A stretch of DNA of 64,000 nucleotides from Streptomyces sp. BA2 (GTDB lineage Bacteria; Actinomycetota; Actinomycetes; Streptomycetales; Streptomycetaceae): assembly GCF_009769735.1 (NCBI RefSeq), contig NZ_WSRO01000002.1, forward strand, positions 6,522,001 to 6,586,000, written 5' to 3'. Of this stretch, positions 7,436 to 14,534 are shown piece after piece. The notes beneath the pieces were generated by a model. That model was not told where the DNA came from. It saw nothing but the letters and a program-made list of their open reading frames with translations, and did not search any database. A program made the position numbers and the translations under genes. Position 1 is the stretch's first letter. Every line of letters starts with the position of its first letter.

Positions 7436-9040
7436 ATGACGGAAACCAGCACACCCGACGATTCGTTCCACGTCTTTGACACCACGCTGCGCGACGGCGC
7501 GCAGCGCGAGGGAATCAACCTGACCGTCGCGGACAAGCTGACCATCGCCCGGCACCTGGACGACTTCGGCGTGGGCTTCATCGAGGGCGGCTGGCCGGGC
7601 GCCAACCCCCGCGACACCGAGTTCTTCGCCCGCGCGCAGCAAGAGATCACCTTCCGGCACGCCCAGCTTGTCGCCTTCGGCGCCACCCGCCGCGCCGGTG
7701 GCTCTGCGGCCACGGACCCGCAGGTCAACGCCCTGCTGGAGTCCGGCGCCCCGGTCATCACGCTCGTCGCCAAGTCCCATGACCGGCACGTCGAGCTCGC
7801 CCTGCGCACGACCCTGGAGGAGAACCTGGAGATGGTGCGCGACACCGTCGCCTACCTCCGGGACCAGGGGCGGCGCGTCTTCGTCGACTGCGAGCACTTC
7901 TTCGACGGGTACCGCGCCAATCCCGAGTACGCGAAATCCGTCGTCCGCACGGCCTCGGAGGCGGGCGCCGACGTCGTCGTCCTGTGCGACACCAACGGCG
8001 GCATGCTCCCCGCCCAGGTCAAGGCCATCGTCGGCACCGTGATCGCCGACACCGGCGCCCGGCTCGGCATCCACGCGCAGGACGACACGGGCTGCGCGGT
8101 GGCCAACACCCTTGCCGCCGTCGACGCGGGCGCGACCCACGTCCAGTGCACGGCCAACGGCTACGGCGAGCGGGTCGGCAACGCCAACCTCTTCCCCGTG
8201 GTCGGCGCCCTGGAGCTCAAGTACGGCAAGCAGGTCCTGCCCGAGGGCTCGCTGCGCGAGATGACCCGGGTCTCGCACGCCATCGCCGAGGTCGTGAACC
8301 TCACCCCCTCCACGCACCAGCCGTACGTGGGCGTATCGGCCTTCGCCCACAAGGCGGGCCTGCACGCCTCCGCGATCAAGGTCGACCCGGATCTCTACCA
8401 GCACATCGACCCGGACCTGGTGGGCAACCGCATCCGGATGCTGGTCTCGGACATGGCCGGACGCGCCTCCATCGAGCTCAAGGGCAAGGAGCTCGGGATC
8501 GACCTGGGCGACGACCGGGCGCTGGTGGGCCGGGTCGTCGAGCGGGTCAAGGAGCGGGAGCTCAAGGGCTACACGTACGAGGCAGCCGACGCGTCCTTCG
8601 AACTGCTGCTGCGCGAGGAGGCCGAGGGGAGGGCCCGGCGCTACTTCCGCGTCGAGTCCTGGCGGGCCATCGTCGAGGACAGGCCCGACGGCACGCACGC
8701 GAACGAGGCGACCGTGAAGCTGTGGGCCAAGGGCGAGCGCATCGTCGCCACGGCGGAGGGCAACGGCCCGGTCAACGCGCTCGACCGGTCGCTGCGGGTC
8801 GGCCTGGAGCGGATCTATCCGCAGCTCGCCAAGATGGAGCTGGTCGACTACAAGGTCCGCATCCTTGAGGGCAAGCACGGCACGTCGTCCACGACCCGGG
8901 TACTTATCTCCACCAGTGACGGTGACGGTGAGTGGTCGACGGTGGGGGTGGCGGAGAACGTGATCGCGGCGTCGTGGCAGGCGCTGGAGGACGCGTACAC
9001 CTTCGGACTGCTGCGGGCGGGCGTCGAGCCCGTCGAATAG
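7436..9040 (+). CDS. cimA: (R)-citramalate synthase (LeuA-family)
   Basis: 534 residues, typical of the long citramalate synthase group (TIGR00977 type) rather than 2-isopropylmalate synthase. The TIM-barrel start is FDTTLRDGAQREGINLT; HAQDDTGCAVAN holds the metal-binding His region and AFAHKAGLHASAI the linker motif. The C-terminal regulatory domain runs from about residue 390 (STTRVLISTSDGDGEWSTVG). The enzyme condenses pyruvate with acetyl-CoA to citramalate for threonine-independent isoleucine synthesis; LeuCD, encoded at 35-37 kb, act on its product. ATG follows GGAG with about 10 bp spacing. The leader region suggests attenuation. It may be annotated elsewhere as leuA2. Confidence 0.88.
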   Translation: MTETSTPDDSFHVFDTTLRDGAQREGINLTVADKLTIARHLDDFGVGFIEGGWPGANPRDTEFFARAQQEITFRHAQLVAFGATRRAGGSAATDPQVNALLESGAPVITLVAKSHDRHVELALRTTLEENLEMVRDTVAYLRDQGRRVFVDCEHFFDGYRANPEYAKSVVRTASEAGADVVVLCDTNGGMLPAQVKAIVGTVIADTGARLGIHAQDDTGCAVANTLAAVDAGATHVQCTANGYGERVGNANLFPVVGALELKYGKQVLPEGSLREMTRVSHAIAEVVNLTPSTHQPYVGVSAFAHKAGLHASAIKVDPDLYQHIDPDLVGNRIRMLVSDMAGRASIELKGKELGIDLGDDRALVGRVVERVKERELKGYTYEAADASFELLLREEAEGRARRYFRVESWRAIVEDRPDGTHANEATVKLWAKGERIVATAEGNGPVNALDRSLRVGLERIYPQLAKMELVDYKVRILEGKHGTSSTTRVLISTSDGDGEWSTVGVAENVIAASWQALEDAYTFGLLRAGVEPVE

Positions 9041-9096
9041 AAAACTGGTTCGGCTCAGGACCGCCGTAGCGTGCCCGACTGGGTTAGCTTCGAAGT

Positions 9097-10458
9097 ATGA
9101 GCAATGGGACGAAGCGCATATTTGTCGCACTGTCCGGGATGCTCCTGTCCCTGGGTGCCGTGTCGTTCACGGCGGCGCCCGGGGCCGCGGCCGCCACCAG
9201 TGTTCCGGCCGTGGCCGACGCCTGGGAGAAGAGCCCGGTGTACGTGGATCCGGCCGCCTCGGACCAGCTGTCCGGGGCCGACGCGGATGCCATCGCGGAG
9301 AAGATCACGGACGCCGACAAGCCCGTGTTCGTGGCGGTGCTGCCCGCCGACTTCCCCCAGCAGGACCTCTTCCAGAAGCTGCGCACCGAGACCGGCGTGA
9401 CGGGTGTGTACGGGATCAGGCTCGGCGACGCGTTCGACGCGAAGGCAGACCGGCAGGTCCTGAGCAACGCGGCCGTCTCGAACCTCGTCGCGACCTACGG
9501 GGACGTGGACAACACCAAGACCCAGCTCAACGACTTCGTCGACCAGGCGGTGAAGGACGCCCGCGGCTCGGCGCCCGCGTCCTGGGACGCCGGTTCCGAC
9601 GACGGCACTCCCGTGGCCGCGCTGATCGGTGTCGGTGCGGTGCTCGTCGCGGGCGGCGGGGCCACGTACGCCGTGGTCCGGCGGAACCGGCGGCGCAAGG
9701 CCGAGGAGCAGCGGGTCGCGCTGGAGAAGCTGAGGGTCGTGGTGGACGAGGACATCACGGCGTACGGCGAGGAGTTGGACCGGCTCGACTTCCACCCCGG
9801 GGAGGCGGGAGCGGACGACAAGATGCGCGCGGACTACGAACGGGCCCTCGACTCGTACGAGAAGGCGAAGTCGTTCATGGCGGCGGCGGAGCGGCCTGAG
9901 CAGGTGCGGGCCGTGACGCAGTCCCTGGAGGACGGCCGCTTCTCGCTCGCCCTGCTCGCCGCCCGCCGGGAGGGCCGCCCGCTGCCGGAGCGGCGCGCTC
10001 CCTGCTTCTTCGACCCGCGGCACGGCCCGTCGGTGAAGGACGCCCAGTGGGCGCCGCCGGGCGGGGCCGAGCGGACGGTCCCGGTGTGCCTGGCGGACGC
10101 GACGCGCCTCGCGGACGGCGAGGAGCCCATGTCGCGGACCGTGGTCACGGAGTCGGGGGAGCGGCGCCCGTACTGGGAGGCGGGCCCGGCCTACGGCCCC
10201 TGGGCCGGTGGCTACTTCGGCGGCGGCATGCTGCCGGCCCTGCTGGTGGGCACGATGCTGGGCGGAATGATGGCGAGCCCGGCGTACGCGGCTGACTACG
10301 GGGCGGGGTACGGGGACTTCGGGAGCGGCGCGGGCGCGGGGTACGACGGCGGCGACTACTCGGGCTCGGACTTCGACCCCGGGGACTACGGGGGCGGGGG
10401 CTTCGGGGGCGGCGGGGACTTTGGCGGGGGAGGGGACTTCGGGGGTGGCGGGTTCTAG
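9097..10458 (+). CDS. Membrane protein with Gly-rich C-terminal tail
   Basis: 453 residues. A signal peptide (about residues 1-32, ending PGAAAATS) precedes an extracytoplasmic domain (about 35-165) resembling a TPM-like fold, then a transmembrane helix near 172-190 (VAALIGVGAVLVAGGGATYAVV) followed by RRNRRRK, so the remainder is probably cytoplasmic. A charged coiled-coil-like region follows, then a hydrophobic stretch (PALLVGTMLGGMM) and a tail of about 70 residues made of G, D, Y, S and F repeats. Conserved in Streptomyces to my knowledge, function unknown. The ribosome binding site is poor (GAAG). Confidence 0.75.
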   Translation: MSNGTKRIFVALSGMLLSLGAVSFTAAPGAAAATSVPAVADAWEKSPVYVDPAASDQLSGADADAIAEKITDADKPVFVAVLPADFPQQDLFQKLRTETGVTGVYGIRLGDAFDAKADRQVLSNAAVSNLVATYGDVDNTKTQLNDFVDQAVKDARGSAPASWDAGSDDGTPVAALIGVGAVLVAGGGATYAVVRRNRRRKAEEQRVALEKLRVVVDEDITAYGEELDRLDFHPGEAGADDKMRADYERALDSYEKAKSFMAAAERPEQVRAVTQSLEDGRFSLALLAARREGRPLPERRAPCFFDPRHGPSVKDAQWAPPGGAERTVPVCLADATRLADGEEPMSRTVVTESGERRPYWEAGPAYGPWAGGYFGGGMLPALLVGTMLGGMMASPAYAADYGAGYGDFGSGAGAGYDGGDYSGSDFDPGDYGGGGFGGGGDFGGGGDFGGGGF

Positions 10459-10462
10459 CGGG

Positions 10463-10510
10463 TTGACCGGCCGGAGGTTATGCGAGACGATACGTTGCGT
10501 ATCGCCTCGC
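10463..10510 (+). promoter_or_regulatory. Promoter overlapped by a TetR-type operator
   Basis: TTGACC (10463-10468) and GACGAT (10486-10491) are 17 bp apart. A near-perfect palindrome covers the -10 and start: CGATACG (10488-10494), TTG, CGTATCG (10498-10504), flanked after one mismatch by GCGAG (10482-10486) and CTCGC (10506-10510). This shape is typical of TetR-family operators. The hydrolase gene follows at 10563. No TetR gene is adjacent. Confidence 0.6.
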
Positions 10511-10562
10511 ACTCGTCTCGTGCGTCGCCATGATGCCGCCCCGCTGATCCGGAAGGTCACCC

Positions 10563-11456
10563 ATGCAGCGACAGCAGCAGTACGTCGAAGTCGCCCCCGG
10601 CGTCCGCCTGTGGACGGAGCGGTGTGGCGCGCCCGAAGCCCCCGCGCTGCTCCTTGTCATGGGCGCCCAGGCCTCCGGCCTCGGCTGGCCCGACGCCCTG
10701 GTCGACGCGCTCGCAGCCCGGCACCAGGTCATCCGATACGACCACCGGGACACGGGGCGCTCCACCTCCACCTTCGATCAACGCCCATACCCCATAACGG
10801 ACTTGGCACGGGATGTCGTAGCCGTCCTGGACGGTCTCGGAGTGGAACGCGCGCATCTGGTGGGCATGTCCCTCGGCGGCATGCTGACCCAGCTGGTGCT
10901 CGCCGACCATCCCGAGCGCGTCCTCAGCGCCACGCTGATCGGCACCTGCGCGCTCAGCGAGACCCCGTACGTGGCCCCGGACGGAACCGAAGTCCCCGCC
11001 GCTGAACTCCCCGGCATCGCCCCGGAAGTCCTTGAGATGTGGTCGCGCCCGGTCGATGACGCGGGCCTCGATGCCGAACTGGACCGCAGGGTGGAGCACT
11101 GGCGCGTCCTGAGCGGCAGCCAACTGGACGTGGACGAGGCGTACTTCCGTGATCTGGAGCGCCGCATCATCGAGCACACCGGCACCCACGTCGCCTCGAC
11201 GGCCCACGCGCGGGCCGTCGACTCCGACATGCTCCGCACCGACGAACTGGCAGATACGAAGGTCCCCACGCTCGTCATCTCCGCCCCGGCCGAGCCGGTA
11301 TTCCCACCCCCGCACCCGCACCACCTGGCGCAGGTCATCGGCGGCGGCACCGCGCAGGTGGTGGAGATCCCGGGCATGGGCCACGCCCTGCCCTCGGCGG
11401 TGCAGGGCCCACTGGCGGAGGCGATCCTGGCGCACACGGCCTCCGTCAGCGCCTAG
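10563..11456 (+). CDS. Alpha/beta hydrolase
   Basis: 297 residues. The nucleophile elbow is GMSLGGML (Gly-x-Ser-x-Gly), the oxyanion region LLVMGAQASG follows the first strands, and the strand RYDHRDTGRS is typical of the family. The catalytic His is probably in GMGHALP near the C-terminus, with an acid residue near 240-250. It resembles putative esterases and 3-oxoadipate enol-lactonase relatives; the substrate cannot be named. ATG follows GGAAGGTCACCC. A palindromic operator covers its promoter. Its end overlaps the convergent interrupted ORF by 11 bp. Confidence 0.88.
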   Translation: MQRQQQYVEVAPGVRLWTERCGAPEAPALLLVMGAQASGLGWPDALVDALAARHQVIRYDHRDTGRSTSTFDQRPYPITDLARDVVAVLDGLGVERAHLVGMSLGGMLTQLVLADHPERVLSATLIGTCALSETPYVAPDGTEVPAAELPGIAPEVLEMWSRPVDDAGLDAELDRRVEHWRVLSGSQLDVDEAYFRDLERRIIEHTGTHVASTAHARAVDSDMLRTDELADTKVPTLVISAPAEPVFPPPHPHHLAQVIGGGTAQVVEIPGMGHALPSAVQGPLAEAILAHTASVSA

Positions 11457-11817
11457 CTGCCGCGCGCCGTTCTGCCGCCGCGTGCCACCAGCCCGGCGGC
11501 GAGGGGCCGACCACGCGGGACGTGGGCCGGGCCGGGTGCAGGCCCAGCGGGCGGAGTGCGTCAGCCCGGACATGAACCACGAAGAAGCCGTGCCAGTGGC
11601 CGTCGGGGCCGGGGCCGCACATGTGGTCCCAGTACACGCCGTCCGGCGCGAACGGCATCCAGTCGATGCCCCGCTCACGCAGTCAAGCGCGGACAGCGGC
11701 CATCGGCCGCGGCCGGCCGGACGCGTTCTCGTATGAGGCGATGGTGATCCACTCATGCCGGTCCCGGGTCATGCGGGTCATGCTGGTCATGCTGGTCATG
11801 CTGGTCATGCTGGTCAT
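11446..11817 (-). pseudogene. Interrupted small ORF (in-frame TGA), coupled to the SDR gene
   Basis: An ATG at 11817 overlaps the SDR stop codon as ATGA. The frame reads four MTS units, then MTRMTRDRHEWITIASY and on to an in-frame TGA at 11683-11685 (codon 45), then resumes LRERGIDWMPFAPDGVYW and runs to TGA at 11446. Without the stop it would be 123 residues. The downstream half (ATG 11658, 70 residues) is rich in Trp and His and looks like real protein sequence starting mid-domain. I do not recognise the family. It is either a decayed gene or a sequencing error at one base. Confidence 0.6.
11764..11817 (-). repeat. Six 9-bp tandem units, each carrying an ATG
   Basis: On the minus strand the sequence is four exact ATGACCAGC units, then ATGACCCGC and ATGACCCGG. 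The array encodes four MTS units followed by MTR, MTR at the start of the interrupted ORF, and offers six in-frame start codons in a row. The first ATG overlaps the SDR stop. Confidence 0.9.
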
Positions 11818-12827
11818 GGTGCCAGATCACCCAACCCCGTCAATTCCGCGGACAGTTGCCAGAGGCGGGCCGCCGCATCGGGGTCCGTCGCCCACGGCTT
11901 GACGCCGCCGATCAGCATGTCCTCCGTCATGGCGGGCTCCGCGACATCGCAGTCCTGGCAGTACGCGCCGCCATGGCCGTCGAGCAGCGGTGACGTCGCC
12001 GCCCAGACCGCCGTGGCCGCTCCCTGCGCCGGGGTCTTGAAGCCCTGCGCGGGTGTGCCGTCGGCGGTCACCCAACCCTGCGCGATCTGTTCCTCGTGAG
12101 GGATGTGGCGTTGGAGGGGCGTGAGGATGCTGCCGGGGTGGACGGAGAAGGCGAGTGGGCCGGTGCCTGCCGAGCCCAGGGAGTCGAGGTGCAGGGCGAA
12201 GAGCGCGTTCGCCGTCTTGGACTGGGCGTAGGCGAGCCAGCGGTCGTAGCCCTCGCGGAAGTGCGGGTCCGCCCAGCGGATGCCGGAGAGGAAGTGGCCG
12301 GAGGAGGCCACGGACACCACGCGGGCTGGGCCTGCGGTGCTGGCGGTGCCTGCGGTGCTGGCGGTGCCCTGACTCAGCGCCGGGTAGAGGCGGTTGACGA
12401 GGGCGAAGTGCCCCAGGTGGTTGATCGCGAAGTGGGACTCCCAGGTGCCGTCCGGACCGACGCGGGTTTCGGGGCAGGCCATCACGCCCGCGTTGTTGAT
12501 GAGGATGTCGAGGGTGCGGCGCGTGTCGAGGAAGCGGTCGGCGAAGTGCCTGACGCTGTCCTGGTCCGCCAGGTCGAGCGCCTGCACCTCCACGCGGTCC
12601 GTGCCCCGCAACGCCTCCTCCGCCGTACGGGGCCTGCGCGCCGGGACGATGACGTACGCGCCCGCCCGGGTGAGTGCCCGGGTGATCTCCAGGCCGAGGC
12701 CCGAGTAGCCGCCGGTGACCAGCGCCGTCCTGCCCGAGAGGTCGATCCCGTCGAGCACGCCGTCCGCCGTGCTCAGCGCCCCGAACCCGCTGCCGATCTT
12801 GTGCTGAAGCTCTTGCCGTGTGGTCAT
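11814..12827 (-). CDS. Short-chain dehydrogenase/reductase
   Basis: 337 residues. The Rossmann motif TGGYSGLG sits near residue 38, NNAGV near 110, and the catalytic set includes the Ser of VASSGH and YAQSK (Tyr-x-x-x-Lys). It resembles the retinol dehydrogenase/WWOX-like group of bacterial SDRs that use NAD(P) on unknown alcohols or ketones. Between the two halves is a small duplicated insert (GTASTAGTASTAG). The ATG appears to coincide with the transcription start (see promoter at 12835). The downstream interrupted ORF overlaps the stop. Confidence 0.88.
   Translation of the reverse strand: MTTRQELQHKIGSGFGALSTADGVLDGIDLSGRTALVTGGYSGLGLEITRALTRAGAYVIVPARRPRTAEEALRGTDRVEVQALDLADQDSVRHFADRFLDTRRTLDILINNAGVMACPETRVGPDGTWESHFAINHLGHFALVNRLYPALSQGTASTAGTASTAGPARVVSVASSGHFLSGIRWADPHFREGYDRWLAYAQSKTANALFALHLDSLGSAGTGPLAFSVHPGSILTPLQRHIPHEEQIAQGWVTADGTPAQGFKTPAQGAATAVWAATSPLLDGHGGAYCQDCDVAEPAMTEDMLIGGVKPWATDPDAAARLWQLSAELTGLGDLAP
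12331..12366 (-). repeat. 18-bp direct duplication inside the SDR gene
   Basis: CCTGCGGTGCTGGCGGTG is present twice in a row, adding one extra GTASTA unit to a loop before the catalytic Ser strand. It keeps the frame, so the enzyme is probably unaffected. Confidence 0.85.
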
Positions 12828-12834
12828 GCGCGTG

Positions 12835-12865
12835 ACGCTAGAAGCTGGACCGCGCTCTAAGGCAA
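12835..12865 (-). promoter_or_regulatory. MerR-type promoter for the SDR, apparently leaderless
   Basis: Read on the minus strand, TTGCCT (12860-12865) and TAGCGT (12835-12840) are separated by 19 bp, the long spacer used by MerR-activated promoters. An imperfect dyad CTTAGAGCGCGGTCCAG lies across the -35 end and spacer. Only seven bases separate the -10 from the ATG, so transcription should start at or next to the start codon. Confidence 0.5.
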
Positions 12866-12873
12866 GCGGTGAC

Positions 12874-13410
12874 TCAAACGCCCTGCGGCGGCGAGACGGG
12901 CCAGCTCCCCGAATGCCCCGGCGGGAGCGCCAAGTCGCGCCGCACCGCCTGGTAGTAGCCCTCGCGCGAGGTGCGCTGACGCTCCAGGAGGGTGGACCAG
13001 GCGTCGGGGTCCCGGATGTCCTCGCGCAGGAAGCGCTCCATCTCGATGACGGTGAGGACCCAGACCCGCGCCTTGTCCACCACGTCCGGCGTACCGAGCA
13101 TCAACAGCGCCTCACCGGCCGGATCCCGCGCGATGGCGGCCTCCGCCAGATGGGGCGCCGCTTCTTCGGGGGACAGGGAGTGCGGGTGCGGGTCGTTGCC
13201 GAGGTGGGCCGCGACGCGGTAGGTGAGCGTGACCGTCTGCTTCACCACGCGGGCGTAGTCGCCGTAGACGGCGAGGCGCCGCTCCTCCCAACGGGCGGCC
13301 TGCTCCCGCTGGAAGCGGGCCCGATCGCCGCGGGTGATAGCCAGATACGAACCGAGCGCACCGACGATCACGCCTATCAGGGCGGGCAGTTGCTGTATGA
13401 ACTCAGGCAC
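12874..13410 (-). CDS. Small membrane-anchored protein of unknown function
   Basis: 178 residues from GTG 13410 (VPEFIQQLPALIGVIVG). An N-terminal hydrophobic helix (about residues 7-27) is followed by a charged, mainly helical cytoplasmic region (RFQREQAARWEERRLAVYGDY), a common actinobacterial pattern of unknown role. The frame extends further upstream, but that part is low-quality Arg/Pro-rich sequence; a TATACC -10-like hexamer at 13419-13424 lies 8 bases before the GTG, which suggests a leaderless start there. No catalytic motif is seen. Confidence 0.7.
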   Translation of the reverse strand: MPEFIQQLPALIGVIVGALGSYLAITRGDRARFQREQAARWEERRLAVYGDYARVVKQTVTLTYRVAAHLGNDPHPHSLSPEEAAPHLAEAAIARDPAGEALLMLGTPDVVDKARVWVLTVIEMERFLREDIRDPDAWSTLLERQRTSREGYYQAVRRDLALPPGHSGSWPVSPPQGV

Positions 13411-13614
13411 GGCCGAACGGTATAGGAGGAGCAGAGGGGCCCGGAGAGATACCGGACAGATGGATACGGCGAAGGCCACTCGCCCCGGGCGCCAAGCACT
13501 CGCAACGAAAACCAAGCCGCCCACCCACCCCACCCCTTGGCACTACGGGGCAATCGGGTGGGTGGGCGGGAAAGCATCCGCCGCGAAGCGGCGGCCCAGA
13601 AGTCGCCCCAGGGC

Positions 13615-14235
13615 TCAGGAGCCAGAACGAATCGCGGAAATGTCGAAGCTCAGCTTGATCCTGTCGGAGACAAGCACCCCACCCGTCTCCAGCGCCGCGT
13701 TCCACGTGAGGCCCCACTCCGAGCGGAGAATCTCCGCCTTGCCCTCGAAGCCGACCCGCTCGTTCCCGAAGGGGTCCGTGGCCGAGCCGTTGAACTCGAG
13801 GTCGATAGCCAGCGGCTTCGTGGTGCCGAGGATCGTCAGGTCACCGGTGATGCGATAGTCGTCGCCGCCCAGCGCCTCGGCCTTGGTGGAGCGGAACGTC
13901 ATCTCCGGGAACTCGTCGATCTTGAAGAAGTCCGAGCTCTTCAGGTGACCGTCGCGGTCGGCGCTGCCGGTGTCGATGCTCTCCATCTTGATGTCGATGG
14001 AGGCCGTCGAGCCGGACGGGTCGGTGCCGTCCAGGTGCAGCGTGCCGGCGACGTCGGTGAAGGATCCCTTGACGTTCGTGACCATGGCGTGGCGGGCGAC
14101 GAAGCCGATCGACGTGTGCGAGGGGTCGATCGCGTACTCGCCGGTCAGGGCGGCCAGATCCGGGTTGACCGGGGCGGACATCGTGGCGGGGGCGGAGGAA
14201 GTGGCGGTTTCGTTCTTGCGGCCGAAGAGACCCAT
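13615..14235 (-). CDS. YceI family protein
   Basis: 206 residues, with the YceI beta-barrel pattern: GEYAIDPSHTSIGFVARHAMVTNVKG, then DGHLKSSDFFKIDEFPEMTFRS, and the C-terminal SEWGLTWN. The family binds polyisoprenoid lipids in a hydrophobic barrel. There is no signal peptide; a short N-terminal extension (MGLFGRKNETATSSAP) precedes the domain, so it should be cytoplasmic. ATG follows AAGGAGCAGTC, a strong ribosome binding site. A promoter with two flanking inverted repeats is about 75-115 bp upstream. Confidence 0.92.
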   Translation of the reverse strand: MGLFGRKNETATSSAPATMSAPVNPDLAALTGEYAIDPSHTSIGFVARHAMVTNVKGSFTDVAGTLHLDGTDPSGSTASIDIKMESIDTGSADRDGHLKSSDFFKIDEFPEMTFRSTKAEALGGDDYRITGDLTILGTTKPLAIDLEFNGSATDPFGNERVGFEGKAEILRSEWGLTWNAALETGGVLVSDRIKLSFDISAIRSGS

Positions 14236-14298
14236 GACTGCTCCTTGGGGACGAGCTGCGACCGGGAAGCCGAGCTGCGAGCTACGGGGGATGTATCT

Positions 14299-14349
14299 GT
14301 TGAATGTTCAACGAGAATGACTCTAACGCGATTCAGTTCAACATTCAAC
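14299..14349 (-). promoter_or_regulatory. YceI promoter flanked by paired inverted-repeat operators
   Basis: On the minus strand TTGAAT (14343-14348) and TAGAGT (14320-14325) are exactly 17 bp apart. GTTGAATGTTCAAC at 14299-14312 covers the expected start, and GTTCAACATTCAAC at 14336-14349 covers the -35; the two are inverted copies with one mismatch. This is the layout of a repressor that occupies both sides of the promoter, as MarR or TetR family members do. No regulator gene adjoins. Confidence 0.65.
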
Positions 14350-14534
14350 CACCTTGACGGTGTGAGGTGTCTCTCACGCGAACCTTTGTGGAATTCCTAC
14401 AGCGCGGCGGCCCTCTGAACAGTCACTTCGGGCGCACTGGAGTCACCTTCTGTTCGGGGGTGCCAGGAAAACGGGCCGGAGACTGTTCAGAGTCGACGGT
14501 CCGTTTCTATGGGCCCGCTTCGTAAGGTCACTAC

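Noticed and set aside
11683..11685. In-frame TGA as a selenocysteine codon
   Set aside because: No SECIS-like hairpin is evident just downstream and the protein is not a known selenoprotein; pseudogene or sequencing error is simpler.
12096..12860. 254-codon plus-strand frame over the SDR gene
   Set aside because: Antisense to a gene with complete SDR motifs.
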